Positions 53,337 to 63,064 of a DNA stretch of 64,000 nt are shown here, in pieces (position 1 is the stretch's first letter; the number at the start of each line of letters is the position of its first letter). Below the pieces are notes generated by a model. It was not told the DNA's origin. It was given only the letters and a program-made list of their open reading frames with translations, and did not search any database. The DNA is from Rhodospirillaceae bacterium (GTDB lineage: Bacteria; Pseudomonadota; Alphaproteobacteria; JAEUKQ01), in NCBI GenBank assembly GCA_016722635.1, contig JADKIX010000011.1, positions 248,001-312,000 of the forward strand, in the 5' to 3' direction. The translations under genes were made by a program, and so were the position numbers.

Positions 53337-54134
53337 TTATACCCTCCCCAAGGCAAAACCTTTGGCAATATAATGCCTAACAAACCAAATAATCAAAACC
53401 CCCGGGACAATCGTCAAGGTGCCAGCCGCGGCCAAGAGCGCCCAATCCATTCCTGCCGCACTGACTGTTCGGGTCATAATGGCAACAATTGGCTTGGCTT
53501 GAACGGTGGTTAGGGTACGGGCAATCAGCAATTCAACCCAACTAAACATAAAACAAAAAAAAGCGGTAACCCCTATGCCAGAACGAATGGTAGGAATAAA
53601 AATTCTTACAAAAAATTTAGGAAATTTATAGCCATCCAGATACGCCATTTCATCAATCTCGCGGGAAACGCCTGACATAAAACCCTCTAAAATCCACACG
53701 GCTAAAGGCACGTTAAACAATAAATGTGCCAAGGCCACTGCCCAGGTTGTATCAAATAAACCGACGCTTGAATATAGGTTCAGCAACGGCAAAGCAAAAA
53801 CTGCTGGTGGTGCCATTCGGTTGGTCAGCAGCCAAAAGAATAAATGTTTATCGCCCAAAAACCGATAGCGCGAGAAGGCATAGGCCGCTGGCAACGCAAT
53901 CATAATGGATAAAACCATATTAATGGCCACGTAGGAAAAGGAATTAATATAACCGTTATACCAAGATGGGTCGGTAAAAATAGTAGTATAATTGTCCAGG
54001 GTAAAGTTTACGGGCCAAAGGGTAAAACCTCCCAAGATCTCTTCGTTGGTTTTAAATGACATCACCACCATCCAATAGATGGGCAGTAAGATAAATAAAA
54101 AATAAACTGATAGAGGGATAAACCGCCGAACCAT
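53337..54134 (-). CDS. glpQ: Glycerol ABC transporter permease
   Basis: 265-residue MalG-type permease with six helices. The EAA loop lies in MAYLDGYKFPKFFVRIFIPT. GFTLWPVNFTLDNYTTIFTD and LLTNRMAPPAVFALPLLNLY are typical of the glycerol/sugar CUT1 class. It is contiguous with glpP, its partner permease. Together they form the inner-membrane channel. Confidence 0.92.
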   Translation of the reverse strand: MVRRFIPLSVYFLFILLPIYWMVVMSFKTNEEILGGFTLWPVNFTLDNYTTIFTDPSWYNGYINSFSYVAINMVLSIMIALPAAYAFSRYRFLGDKHLFFWLLTNRMAPPAVFALPLLNLYSSVGLFDTTWAVALAHLLFNVPLAVWILEGFMSGVSREIDEMAYLDGYKFPKFFVRIFIPTIRSGIGVTAFFCFMFSWVELLIARTLTTVQAKPIVAIMTRTVSAAGMDWALLAAAGTLTIVPGVLIIWFVRHYIAKGFALGRV

Positions 54135-55004
54135 TTATTCTTTTCCCTTGGTTAAATTTTGGACGGTTGTGTAAAACACATAACAGAACAGCAAAATAAT
54201 CAAAAAATAAATCAATGAGAAAGCGCCAGCATTCCCTAAATCAAACTGACCCAGTCCAATATTCACTAAATATTGGCTAAGAAAAGTCGTGCTGCTGCCA
54301 GGCCCGCCACCCGTCAAAACAAAAGGCTCGGTATAGACCATGAAACTATCCATAAAGCGCAACAAGACAGCAATGGATAATACGCCACTTAATTTGGGTA
54401 ATTGAATGTAGCGAAAAACCGCTAAGCGGGAAGCACCGTCAATGGCTGCCGCCTGGTAATAGGCATCAGGGATAGCGCGCAGCCCCGCATAACATAATAA
54501 AACAACTAATGATGTCCAATGCCAAATATCCATCACCAGTACGGTAACCCAAGCATCGGTGGGATCAAGGGTATAATTATAAGGGATCCCTAAATGATTG
54601 ATGATGCTCCCCCCCAAACCGATATCACCCCGGGCAAAAATCTGCCAGATCGTCCCAACCACATTCCAGGGAATCAGCAGCGGGATGGCTAACAAAACCA
54701 AACATAGGGAGACCAGCCACCCACGCACCGGTAGGATTAAAGCGACCATTAATCCTAAAGGGATTTCTATCAATAATACCGAAAAAGAGAAGATCAGCTG
54801 GCGAAAAAAGGCCGCATGCAATTCGGGGCTGTTCAATACAGCATGATACCATTCCGTTCCCACATATAAGCGTCGGTCCGGGCCTAAAATGTCTTGGACG
54901 GAATAATTGACGACCGTCATTAATGGGATAATGGCACTGAATGCCACACTCAAAAAAACCGGTAGGACGAGAAACCATGCTTGATTGTTTTGTTTTTTTT
55001 GCAA
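54135..55004 (-). CDS. glpP: Glycerol ABC transporter permease
   Basis: 289 residues from a TTG at 55004. The MalF-type permease domain has NQAWFLVLPVFLSVAFSAII as first helix and the EAA loop DAYYQAAAIDGASRLAVFRY. The open frame runs to 55178 inside glpT, giving 58 unlikely residues; AGGA in the last codons of glpT, nine bases before the TTG, supports the shorter start. It pairs with glpQ. Confidence 0.9.
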   Translation of the reverse strand: MQKKQNNQAWFLVLPVFLSVAFSAIIPLMTVVNYSVQDILGPDRRLYVGTEWYHAVLNSPELHAAFFRQLIFSFSVLLIEIPLGLMVALILPVRGWLVSLCLVLLAIPLLIPWNVVGTIWQIFARGDIGLGGSIINHLGIPYNYTLDPTDAWVTVLVMDIWHWTSLVVLLCYAGLRAIPDAYYQAAAIDGASRLAVFRYIQLPKLSGVLSIAVLLRFMDSFMVYTEPFVLTGGGPGSSTTFLSQYLVNIGLGQFDLGNAGAFSLIYFLIILLFCYVFYTTVQNLTKGKE

Positions 55005-55008
55005 TTTT

Positions 55009-56160
55009 TTATTCCTGTGGGCCAGTGGATGGCAGCCATTTGCCGTCAACGAACACCCGTATATGGGGGGGAGGAAAAAAGGCCCAAAGCGTTTGACCGG
55101 GTTGAACAGAAAAGATGCTGCTATCGCGCGTTTTTGCAACCACATCGCTTGTGCCAATTTTGCCCATAATAAGGGCAAAATGCCCCATTTGGCTAACTTC
55201 CGTGACTTGCACAGGAAAAGCCTCTGCTACGGGTTTTAGGGAAAGTTCAATAAATTCCGGGCGTATACCCAGTTTTGTCAATATTGAACCAAGGTCATTA
55301 GTCGGGATCTTTTCGATTAACTCCGGAGGCAAGGGTAGGTTTTGCCCTGCCATCCTTGCTTGTTTTTTCTGTCCTAAAGGTTGTTCAACGGTAAAAGATA
55401 TATAATTCATACCAGGACTGCCAATAAAATGCCCCACAAAAATTTCTTTCGGGTTCTCAAACAATTCTTGCGGGCTGGCCATTTGGATCACCCGTCCCTT
55501 CTCCATCACGATTACCTGCTGGGCAAATGACAAGGCTTCATTCTGATCGTGGGTAACATAAATAAACGTCAACTGGTATTGCTGCTGGATTGTTTTTAAT
55601 TGCTGACGTAACTCCCATTTCAATTGTTGGTCAACAACCGTCAGCGGCTCATCAAAAAGGATAGCGCCAACATCCCGGCGGATGATACCCCGCCCAAGCG
55701 ATATTTTCTGTTTGACATCCGCTGATAATGATTTGGTTGTCTCGCGAAGGTATGGCCCCAACCCTAAAATATCGGCAATTTCATGGACGCGCGCCTTGGT
55801 TTGATCTTCTGGAATATGGCGGTTCCGCAGGGGAAAAGCCAAATTGGCAAACACTGTCATCGTATCGTAAACCACCGGAAACTGAAAAACCTGAGCTATG
55901 TTTCTTTTTTTAATGGGCCAGCTGGTGACATCTTGCTGGTCTATAAAAATCTTGCCTTCACTTGGCGCCAGCAAACCAGAAATAATATTTAAAAGGGTCG
56001 TTTTTCCACAACCAGAAGGCCCCAATAAAGCGTATGTATGACCATGCTCTAACCTGAGGCTTAACGGTTGCAACGCATACAAATCAAGGGATGCAGCTGG
56101 TCCGTTTTTGTTACCATGCGGGTAACGATGGGCGATCTTTTCTAAAATGATGGAAGCCAT
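55009..56160 (-). CDS. glpT: Glycerol ABC transporter ATP-binding protein
   Basis: 383 residues, CUT1-type ATPase. Walker A is LLGPSGCGKTTLLNIISGL and Walker B ILFDEPLTVVDQ. The signature reads LSADVKQKISLGRGI in place of LSGGQ, a known feature of this subunit. A C-terminal TOBE-like regulatory domain follows. It pairs with GlpS, which has the canonical signature, implying an asymmetric ATPase with one consensus site. Confidence 0.9.
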   Translation of the reverse strand: MASIILEKIAHRYPHGNKNGPAASLDLYALQPLSLRLEHGHTYALLGPSGCGKTTLLNIISGLLAPSEGKIFIDQQDVTSWPIKKRNIAQVFQFPVVYDTMTVFANLAFPLRNRHIPEDQTKARVHEIADILGLGPYLRETTKSLSADVKQKISLGRGIIRRDVGAILFDEPLTVVDQQLKWELRQQLKTIQQQYQLTFIYVTHDQNEALSFAQQVIVMEKGRVIQMASPQELFENPKEIFVGHFIGSPGMNYISFTVEQPLGQKKQARMAGQNLPLPPELIEKIPTNDLGSILTKLGIRPEFIELSLKPVAEAFPVQVTEVSQMGHFALIMGKIGTSDVVAKTRDSSIFSVQPGQTLWAFFPPPHIRVFVDGKWLPSTGPQE

Positions 56161-56180
56161 AATTCCCTGCTATGAAAGCG

Positions 56181-57257
56181 TTAATCTTTTGCCCTGATGA
56201 TCAAAAACAAAAATCTTTTTAAGGAAAACTGAATGTGTAATTCCTGGTTGGTTTGATAATTTTTGACCCCTTGTTGTCGCATCACTAAGGTAAATCCCTG
56301 ATATTTGAGATGAAGTAACGTTTCTGAGCCATTAATTTCAGAAGACAGCACGGTGGTTCTCAAAACAAGATCTGAGGACCCAGGATTGATCAAGCTTGAT
56401 ACTGGCTGCAAATCATCCGCCATGATGCCCAATTGATAGGCGGCTTCGGCCGTACCAGGCCATGGCACAGTCATGGGATAAGTTTCTGTACCTATTGTCA
56501 AGGATGCGGGTTGCCCAGATTGCCAATGGGCAGGCAGAATATTCATTGGTGGACTGCTAAAAATCCTGGCCGATTCGATCGTTGCCGGATGATCATAGAG
56601 ATGCCTGGTCACACCTGTTTGCAATAAACGGCCTTGGTTAAGGATGGCTATTTGTCCGCCCATTGCTAAAGCTTCTTCGGGTTCGGTTGAGGTGTAAATG
56701 ACCGTTGCTTGGCTTTTTTTAAATAAACCGCGAAATTCTTGCCGTAAGGCTTCGCGCAATTTGTAATCCAAATTAACCAATGGTTCATCGAGCAGCAGCA
56801 GTTTCGCGGATTTTGCCAAAGCCCTGGCAATGGCGGTTCGCTGCTGCTGCCCCCCTGAAAGCTGGTGCGGCAAGCGTTTTAAAAAAGGATGTAACCCTAA
56901 TAACTCGGCAATTTCCGTAACTTTTTCATGAATTTGTTGGTCTGTGCTGCCTTTGCGTTGCCGCAAAGGTGACGCGATATTATCATAAACCGTTAGGGAC
57001 GGATAATTGACAAATTGTTGGTAAACTAAGGCTACGTCATGTGCTTGTAACTTTTTTCTAACCCCCGGTTGATCTTCCCATTCGATACTGCCGGTACTTG
57101 GTTTTTCTAGCCCTGCCAACAAGCGTAATAAAGACGTTTTGCCAGCGCCAGTCGGCCCCAAAACAACGGTTAGCGATCCGGTTGGCATCCCTAAAGATAT
57201 GCCGTGTAAAATTTTCTGGGATCCAACCTGATATCCAAGGTTGTTTAGGATCAGCAT
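56181..57257 (-). CDS. glpS: Glycerol ABC transporter ATP-binding protein
   Basis: 358 residues. Walker A is VLGPTGAGKTSLLRLLAGL, the signature is LSGGQQQRTAIARAL and Walker B is LLLLDEPLVNLD. The C-terminal third is the regulatory TOBE domain (QLGIMADDLQPVSSL). Its ATG shares one base with the glpD stop (TAATG), so the two are translationally coupled. Confidence 0.92.
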   Translation of the reverse strand: MLILNNLGYQVGSQKILHGISLGMPTGSLTVVLGPTGAGKTSLLRLLAGLEKPSTGSIEWEDQPGVRKKLQAHDVALVYQQFVNYPSLTVYDNIASPLRQRKGSTDQQIHEKVTEIAELLGLHPFLKRLPHQLSGGQQQRTAIARALAKSAKLLLLDEPLVNLDYKLREALRQEFRGLFKKSQATVIYTSTEPEEALAMGGQIAILNQGRLLQTGVTRHLYDHPATIESARIFSSPPMNILPAHWQSGQPASLTIGTETYPMTVPWPGTAEAAYQLGIMADDLQPVSSLINPGSSDLVLRTTVLSSEINGSETLLHLKYQGFTLVMRQQGVKNYQTNQELHIQFSLKRFLFLIIRAKD

Positions 57258-58822
57258 TATCCTGCCACCTTTTCTTTGACAAGTTTTTGTTTAGTAGCCG
57301 TTCGATCCAGATATCCCTGCAATTGTTGGGAAGCTGTTTTGGGTAAATGCAACCCTAATTTGCTGCGTCGCCACAAAATATCTTCCGCCGTGACCGCCCA
57401 CTCATATCGCTGTAAATATTCAATTTCACGGCTATATAAATCTGGCACAATTTCTAGCCCCAAATCCTCTAACCCTTTAGCTTTATCCAACAAAACATGG
57501 GTTTTAGTGCCATAAGCCCGGGCGTACCGATATAATAGTTTGTCCGGTACCCAAGAGTATTGTTTTGTCAATCCTTGTAAAAATTGCTTAAAATCAGCCA
57601 TTGGGATATCCCCGCCGGGCAACGGGGCTTTGGCTGTCCAGGATTTTCCTAAATGGGGGAAAAAAGGTTGTATTTTTTGCATTACATGTTCAGCTAAACG
57701 CCGATACGTGGTAATCTTGCCCCCATAAATCGATAAAACCGGCGCACCTAAATCTTGGTTGACCTGTAAGACATAGTCCCGCGTGACTGCTGAGGCATTG
57801 GCGCTAGCGTCATCATAAAGGGGCCTGACACCGGCGTAACTCCACACCACGTCGGCTGCGCTGATTTTCCGGCTGAAATATTGGTTGGCTGCCTGACAAA
57901 GATAGGTGGTTTCATCATCAGAAATCCGCACATCTTTTAATATCTCTGGATCAACCGTTAAATCGGTGGTGCCTACCAGGGTGAAATCTTGTTCATACGG
58001 AATGACAAAAATAACCCGGCGGTCGGTATTTTGTAAGATATAAGCTTGTTCGCCATCATATAATTTTGGTACCACTATATGGCTGCCCTTGACTAAGCGT
58101 AAACGATGTTTAGGATTGATGTGGGTAGCTTGGCGGATAAATTGGTCAACCCAGGGACCCGCCGCATTAATCAACATTTTCCCCCTCACCTGGTATGATT
58201 GGTCTGTTTGTTGATCAACCAGCCTGACCGACCATTGCCCATTTTGGACATGGGCAGCAGTACAGCGAAGGCGGGTTAAAATCCGGGCACCTTTTTCTGC
58301 CGCACCCATGGCATTTAACACCACCAAACGGGAATCCTGTACCCAACAATCGGAATAGACAAAACCCTGATGGATGCCAGGGGCCAATGGCTGCCCGAAC
58401 ATATGGCGATCTAACCGTATACCGTTTGATCCTGGCAAACGCTGGCGCCCCCCCAAATGGTCATACAGGAATAACCCCAAACGGATCATCCAAGCTGGTC
58501 GCAGTAATTTATTATGTGGCATGACAAAACGGAGCGGCCAGATAATATGGGGGGCATTGTTCAAAAGAACTTCCCGTTCTTGTAAAGATTCCCGCACCAA
58601 GCGGAATTCATAATATTCCAAATAACGCAATCCGCCGTGAATAAGTTTGCTGCTGGCGGAGGAGGTGGCCTGGGCCAGATCCGCTTGCTCAACAAGCAAT
58701 ACTTTCAACCCCCGTCCCGCCGCATCCCTGGCAATGCCTGTACCATTAACACCGCCGCCGACCACCACTAAATCATAAAGGGGTTGGTCAGATAATTCTT
58801 GGTCTAATTCTATCTTTTTCAT
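57257..58822 (-). CDS. glpD: Glycerol-3-phosphate dehydrogenase
   Basis: 521 residues, FAD-dependent membrane-associated enzyme. The FAD motif is DLVVVGGGVNGTGIARDAAGRG; SSASSKLIHGGLRYLEYYEF and GSHIVVPKLYDGEQAYILQN are substrate/FAD-site landmarks. It oxidises glycerol-3-phosphate to dihydroxyacetone phosphate and reduces quinone. First gene of the glycerol operon, divergent from kdp. Neither glycerol kinase nor a GlpR repressor is encoded in this window. Confidence 0.94.
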   Translation of the reverse strand: MKKIELDQELSDQPLYDLVVVGGGVNGTGIARDAAGRGLKVLLVEQADLAQATSSASSKLIHGGLRYLEYYEFRLVRESLQEREVLLNNAPHIIWPLRFVMPHNKLLRPAWMIRLGLFLYDHLGGRQRLPGSNGIRLDRHMFGQPLAPGIHQGFVYSDCWVQDSRLVVLNAMGAAEKGARILTRLRCTAAHVQNGQWSVRLVDQQTDQSYQVRGKMLINAAGPWVDQFIRQATHINPKHRLRLVKGSHIVVPKLYDGEQAYILQNTDRRVIFVIPYEQDFTLVGTTDLTVDPEILKDVRISDDETTYLCQAANQYFSRKISAADVVWSYAGVRPLYDDASANASAVTRDYVLQVNQDLGAPVLSIYGGKITTYRRLAEHVMQKIQPFFPHLGKSWTAKAPLPGGDIPMADFKQFLQGLTKQYSWVPDKLLYRYARAYGTKTHVLLDKAKGLEDLGLEIVPDLYSREIEYLQRYEWAVTAEDILWRRSKLGLHLPKTASQQLQGYLDRTATKQKLVKEKVAG

Positions 58823-58972
58823 ATCATAACCAGCATTGAACCTAAATATTTTATATCACCGTCTTCCAATTTAGGCCGATGCCTCAGGAAAAACAATAGC
58901 CCTTTTTGACTAGAGGCCAGTTTGAAAAGCGGAACGATGCATTTTGATTCCACCGACCTTTTTCATCCCTAT

Positions 58973-59001
58973 TTGACAAAACCCTATTAAATCCCTATAT
59001 T
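58973..59001 (+). promoter_or_regulatory. Near-consensus promoter of the kdp operon
   Basis: TTGACA (58973-58978), 17 bases, TATATT (58996-59001), 33 bases before the first small ORF. The -10 box lies within the left arm of an 8-bp inverted repeat, CCTATATT (58994-59001) and AATATAGG (59012-59019). CCCTAT hexamers recur at 58967, 58982 and 58993, with a variant CCCTGT at 59002. These may be the binding site for KdpE or another regulator. Confidence 0.65.
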
Positions 59002-59034
59002 CCCTGTCTTCAATATAGGATATATATAGGTATT

Positions 59035-59124
59035 ATGTGGTATTTAGATATTATTTTTCTCTCCGCAACATCTGCTGTTTTCTTAGGGCTTTATTTATAC
59101 AGCCTTTTTTGTTCGCGCATTTAA
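59035..59124 (+). CDS. Tiny membrane protein at the head of the kdp operon
   Basis: 29 codons: MWYLDIIFLSATSAVFLGLY then LYSLFCSRI, a single transmembrane helix followed by a short tail. It lies between the promoter and kdpF, 12 bases upstream of the kdpF GTG. A purine-rich GGATATATATAGG precedes the ATG. It is not KdpF, which is present separately. Role unknown. Confidence 0.5.
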   Translation: MWYLDIIFLSATSAVFLGLYLYSLFCSRI

Positions 59125-59136
59125 AGGATTATTACT

Positions 59137-59223
59137 GTGCTTGACCTGATTATAGGCAGTGGGTTGGTTATTATTATTTTTATCTACATGCTCATTACCC
59201 TGCTTTGGCCAGAAAAATTTTAA
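59137..59223 (+). CDS. kdpF: Potassium-transporting ATPase subunit KdpF
   Basis: 28 residues starting at GTG 59137, MLDLIIGSGLVIIIFIYMLI then TLLWPEKF. The single transmembrane helix and the (R/W)PE(R/K)F ending are characteristic of KdpF, which stabilises the KdpABC complex. AAAGGA lies eight to ten bases upstream. It is 18 bases before kdpA. Confidence 0.85.
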   Translation: MLDLIIGSGLVIIIFIYMLITLLWPEKF

Positions 59224-59241
59224 CCGGAACCATCCTTCATC

Positions 59242-60960
59242 ATGACCATTGCTGATTTATTTCAATTTTTATTGTATGCCACCACCGTCATTGTTTTGGT
59301 TAAACCACTGGGATGGTATATAACCAAAGTCTTTAATGGGGAACCTTTTTTCCTGCGCCGTCCTGTTGAAAAAATCGAGTTTTTGTTGTACCGTGCGGCA
59401 GGTGTTAAAACAACGGTTGAGCAACATTGGATCCGCTATGCGGGCAGTTTTTTACTATTCCATTTTATTGGGTTTCTATTCCTTTATACCGTTCTGCGTT
59501 TGCAAGCATACTTGCCCCTTAATCCTTCTAACCTGCCAAATGTTCCCGCTGATTTATCCTTAAACACCGCCATCAGTTTTTTAACCAATACCAATTGGCA
59601 GAATTATGCCGGGGAAAAAACCTTATCTTATTTCTCCCAAATGACGGGATTAACTGTACAAAATTTCTTCTCGGCTGCCAGCGGCATCGCCGTTGCCGTT
59701 GCCCTAATCCGCGGGTTTAGCCGCCAAGAACGCCAGACAATTGGCAATTTCTGGGTGGATATGACACGAGCAATTTTATATATCCTTTTACCTCTATCTT
59801 CGATTTTTGCCATTTTCCTGATCTGGCAAGGGGTGCCACAGAATTTTTCGGCACCCCTGGAAATAAGTACGCTTGAAAACCAAACCCAGATTGTTCCGCA
59901 AGGGCCTGTTGCTTCGCAAGAAGCCATTAAAATGGTCGGCACGAATGGCGGCGGGTTTTTCAATGCCAATTCCGCCCATCCTTATGAAAACCCGACCCCT
60001 TTGACCAATTTTTTTCAAATGGTCATGATGGTGGTGATTGGGGCAGCTTTAACCAATGTTTTTGGCCGCATGATAGGAGATCAACGGCAGGGTTGGGCGA
60101 TCTTTACCGCCATGGGGATTCTATTGGTCATGGGGATGGCTGCGATTTATTATTTTGAAAACCAGCCCAATCCTTTATTAACCAAAGCTTTAAATGAGTT
60201 AAATATCGCGACGGAAGGCGGCAATATGGAGGGGAAAGAAGTCCGTTTCGGTCTTTTTAACTCCTCGCTCTTTGCAGCCCTAACCACCGCCACTTCAACC
60301 GGAGCCGTCAATTCCCTCCATAGCAGTTTTATGCCCTTAAGCGGAGGATTAATGATCCTCAATATGGTTTTGGGGGAAATCATTATCGGCGGCGCCGGAT
60401 CAGGGCTATATGGGATGCTACTTTTCGTTATCCTGACCTCTTTTATCGCTGGGTTAATGGTCGGTCGAACACCCGAATATAATGGTAATAAGTTACAATC
60501 CCGTGAAATCAAAATGGCGATGCTCGCGACTTTCATAACGCCTTTGATTATTCTTGGGTTCACCGCTATTGCTGCAAATTATCCCACCGCGATTGACAGC
60601 ATTGCCAATCCAGGGCCACATGGTTTTAGCGAAATTTTATATTTATATACATCCAGTGCCGCCAATAACGGCAGTGCTTTTGCAGGTATTAACGGCAATA
60701 CCCCTTTCTATAACATCACCGGGGCCATCGCGATGTTGCTGGGACGGCTGATGGTGGTTATTCCGGTACTTGCCATTGCGGGCTCCCTAGCATCTAAAAG
60801 ATTTAGCCCCATCACCAGCGGCAGTTTACCGACCCACAATTTAACTTTTATCATTCTGTTAGTTGCCGTCATCCTGATTTTCGGTGTTCTAACCTTTTTA
60901 CCTGCTATTGCCCTAGGTCCATTAGCAGAACATTTACTCATGCTCAATGGCTTATCATAA
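59242..60960 (+). CDS. kdpA: Potassium-transporting ATPase potassium-binding subunit
   Basis: 572 residues with ten or so transmembrane helices. Selectivity-filter-like segments are visible: SFLTNTNWQNYAGEKTLSYF, MVGTNGGGFFNANSAHPYEN, TATSTGAVNSLHSSFMPLSG and SSAANNGSAFAGINGNTPFY. KdpA forms the K+ conduction path of the high-affinity KdpFABC pump. It is followed by kdpB after 30 bases. Confidence 0.97.
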   Translation: MTIADLFQFLLYATTVIVLVKPLGWYITKVFNGEPFFLRRPVEKIEFLLYRAAGVKTTVEQHWIRYAGSFLLFHFIGFLFLYTVLRLQAYLPLNPSNLPNVPADLSLNTAISFLTNTNWQNYAGEKTLSYFSQMTGLTVQNFFSAASGIAVAVALIRGFSRQERQTIGNFWVDMTRAILYILLPLSSIFAIFLIWQGVPQNFSAPLEISTLENQTQIVPQGPVASQEAIKMVGTNGGGFFNANSAHPYENPTPLTNFFQMVMMVVIGAALTNVFGRMIGDQRQGWAIFTAMGILLVMGMAAIYYFENQPNPLLTKALNELNIATEGGNMEGKEVRFGLFNSSLFAALTTATSTGAVNSLHSSFMPLSGGLMILNMVLGEIIIGGAGSGLYGMLLFVILTSFIAGLMVGRTPEYNGNKLQSREIKMAMLATFITPLIILGFTAIAANYPTAIDSIANPGPHGFSEILYLYTSSAANNGSAFAGINGNTPFYNITGAIAMLLGRLMVVIPVLAIAGSLASKRFSPITSGSLPTHNLTFIILLVAVILIFGVLTFLPAIALGPLAEHLLMLNGLS

Positions 60961-60990
60961 TTGCTTTAAAAAATAAGAGATCTTAATATT

Positions 60991-63057
60991 ATGGCGGATG
61001 TATTAAACCCCAAGCGCGCGCAGAAATTGAACTGGGCTTTGTGCCAAGAAACGATTGTTCAAACTTTTGTCAAATTGAATCCTATTCAAGCAATTAAAAG
61101 TCCGATTATGTTCGTGATGGAATTAACCGCCATCAGCGCGACGATTCTATTTTTGCATGATTTATATGCCTTCAAGCCTGATGTGATGTTTCAATTACAA
61201 TTAGTCATTTGGCTTTGGCTGACCGTTTTATTTGGCTTTTTTGCTGAAGCGTTGGCGGAAGGCAGGGGCAAGGCGCAAGCCAATTCCCTGCGGGCTAGCC
61301 AAAAAGCCAATATTGCTAAAAAACTTGATAGTATAACCGCTGGCCAAGTCAGAAAAATTGCCGCCAGCGACTTAAAAGTCGGGGATATTGTGTTGATTGA
61401 AGCAGGTGATCTGATTCCAGGCGACGGCGAAGTGGTTGAGGGGATTGCCTCGGTTGACGAATCCGCCATCACGGGTGAGTCAGCTCCCGTTATCCGGGAA
61501 AGCGGAGGTGACCGTTCCGCGGTAACCGGCGGTACCAAAGTTATTTCCGATCACATCAAGGTCAAGATCACTCGAGATGCCGGTCATAGTTTTCTCGACC
61601 GCATGATCAAGTTGGTGGAAGGCGCTAAACGCCAAAAAACCCCCAATGAAATTGCCCTTAATATTTTGTTGTCCGGCATGACGCTGATTTTTCTTTTTAC
61701 GACTGCAACTATCCCGGCTTTTGTTGGCTATGCAGAAGGGCATAGCTCTATCATCATGTTAATTGCCCTGTTTGTTATGTTAATTCCAACAACCATTGGA
61801 GGTTTATTATCAGCGATTGGTATTTCTGGAATGGACCGGCTCATCCGCTTTAATGTCATTGCCACTTCGGGGCGCGCTGTTGAAGCCGCGGGAGATGTTA
61901 ATACTTTATTGCTGGATAAAACTGGCACCATTACCTTGGGCAATAGGCTAGCCCACGAATTTTTTGCCCTATCCCCCGCTTCCTTACAAGATTTGGCGGA
62001 AGCCGCGCAGTTAGCTTCCTTAAGCGATGAAACACCCGAAGGCCGTTCAATTGTTATTTTGGCAAAAGAGAAATACGGCTTACGCGGCAAAAATTTATTT
62101 AAACAACAGCCGCATTTTATCCCCTTCACCGCCCAAACCCGAATGAGCGGGGTTGATGTGGATGGACATATCATCCGCAAAGGGGCGGTGGATGCGGTCA
62201 TTGAATTCGTCAAACAAAAATCCCAAGAAATACGTTTTCAAATCCCGCCTGAGTTAATCCAAATCACCGAGAAAATTGCCAAACAAGGGGGAACCCCGCT
62301 AGCAGTGGCAAAGGATAGCCAATTTTTGGGAGTTATCCACCTGAAAGATGTAATTAAAGGGGGGATCAAGGAACGTTTTGCTGAACTTCGCCGGATGGGG
62401 ATCCGCACCATCATGATCACCGGTGATAATGCCCTAACAGCTGCGGCCATTGCTGCAGAAGCCGGGGTTGATGATTTCCTAGCCCAAGCCACACCAGAGG
62501 AGAAATTAAAATTGATCCGGGCGGAACAGGCTAAGGGAAAACTGGTGGCGATGTGCGGGGATGGCACCAATGATGCCCCTGCTTTGGCCCAAGCGGATGT
62601 GGGGGTTGCCATGCAAACCGGGACGCAAGCGGCCAGAGAAGCAGGCAATATGATTGATTTGGATAGCAATCCTACCAAACTAATTGAAATTGTCCGTATT
62701 GGCAAACAGCTCTTGATGACCCGTGGCTCCTTAACGACTTTTTCCATCTCTAACGATATCGCCAAATATTTTGTCGTGATCCCTGCTTTATTTGCCGATC
62801 TTTACCCGCCCTTAGAAGCCTTAAATATCATGGGGTTAGGCAATAAAGAAAGTGCGATGTTATCGGCTATCATCTTTAACGCACTGATCCTGATAGCCCT
62901 TGTCCCCTTGGCTTTAAAAGGTGTAAAATACGTTAATAAAGGGGCGTTGTACGCCTTAAAACGAAATATTTTAATTTATGGTCTAGGGGGGGTTATTGCT
63001 CCCTTTATTGCCATTAAAATCATCGATTTGATCATTAATTTCCTTGGTCTTGTTTAG
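60991..63057 (+). CDS. kdpB: Potassium-transporting P-type ATPase, ATP-binding subunit
   Basis: 688 residues. The phosphorylation motif is LLLDKTGTITLGN, the actuator motif ITGESAPV in the first cytoplasmic loop, and the hinge motif MCGDGTNDAPALAQADVG. About seven transmembrane helices are present. It hydrolyses ATP to drive K+ uptake through KdpA. It overlaps the longest kdpC frame but ends before the preferred kdpC start. Confidence 0.97.
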   Translation: MADVLNPKRAQKLNWALCQETIVQTFVKLNPIQAIKSPIMFVMELTAISATILFLHDLYAFKPDVMFQLQLVIWLWLTVLFGFFAEALAEGRGKAQANSLRASQKANIAKKLDSITAGQVRKIAASDLKVGDIVLIEAGDLIPGDGEVVEGIASVDESAITGESAPVIRESGGDRSAVTGGTKVISDHIKVKITRDAGHSFLDRMIKLVEGAKRQKTPNEIALNILLSGMTLIFLFTTATIPAFVGYAEGHSSIIMLIALFVMLIPTTIGGLLSAIGISGMDRLIRFNVIATSGRAVEAAGDVNTLLLDKTGTITLGNRLAHEFFALSPASLQDLAEAAQLASLSDETPEGRSIVILAKEKYGLRGKNLFKQQPHFIPFTAQTRMSGVDVDGHIIRKGAVDAVIEFVKQKSQEIRFQIPPELIQITEKIAKQGGTPLAVAKDSQFLGVIHLKDVIKGGIKERFAELRRMGIRTIMITGDNALTAAAIAAEAGVDDFLAQATPEEKLKLIRAEQAKGKLVAMCGDGTNDAPALAQADVGVAMQTGTQAAREAGNMIDLDSNPTKLIEIVRIGKQLLMTRGSLTTFSISNDIAKYFVVIPALFADLYPPLEALNIMGLGNKESAMLSAIIFNALILIALVPLALKGVKYVNKGALYALKRNILIYGLGGVIAPFIAIKIIDLIINFLGLV

Positions 63058-63064
63058 GTGTTTT

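Noticed and set aside
55005..55178. 58-residue N-terminal extension of glpP
   Set aside because: It lies wholly inside glpT in another frame and is unlike MalF-type permeases; the TTG at 55004 has a ribosome-binding site.
55009..56160. GlpT with a damaged ABC signature (LSADVKQ) as a dead ATPase
   Set aside because: The altered signature is usual for this subunit of the glycerol transporter family, so it is not a defect.
59035..59124. Reading the 29-residue ORF as kdpF
   Set aside because: A clear KdpF with the typical WPEKF ending is encoded separately at 59137-59223.
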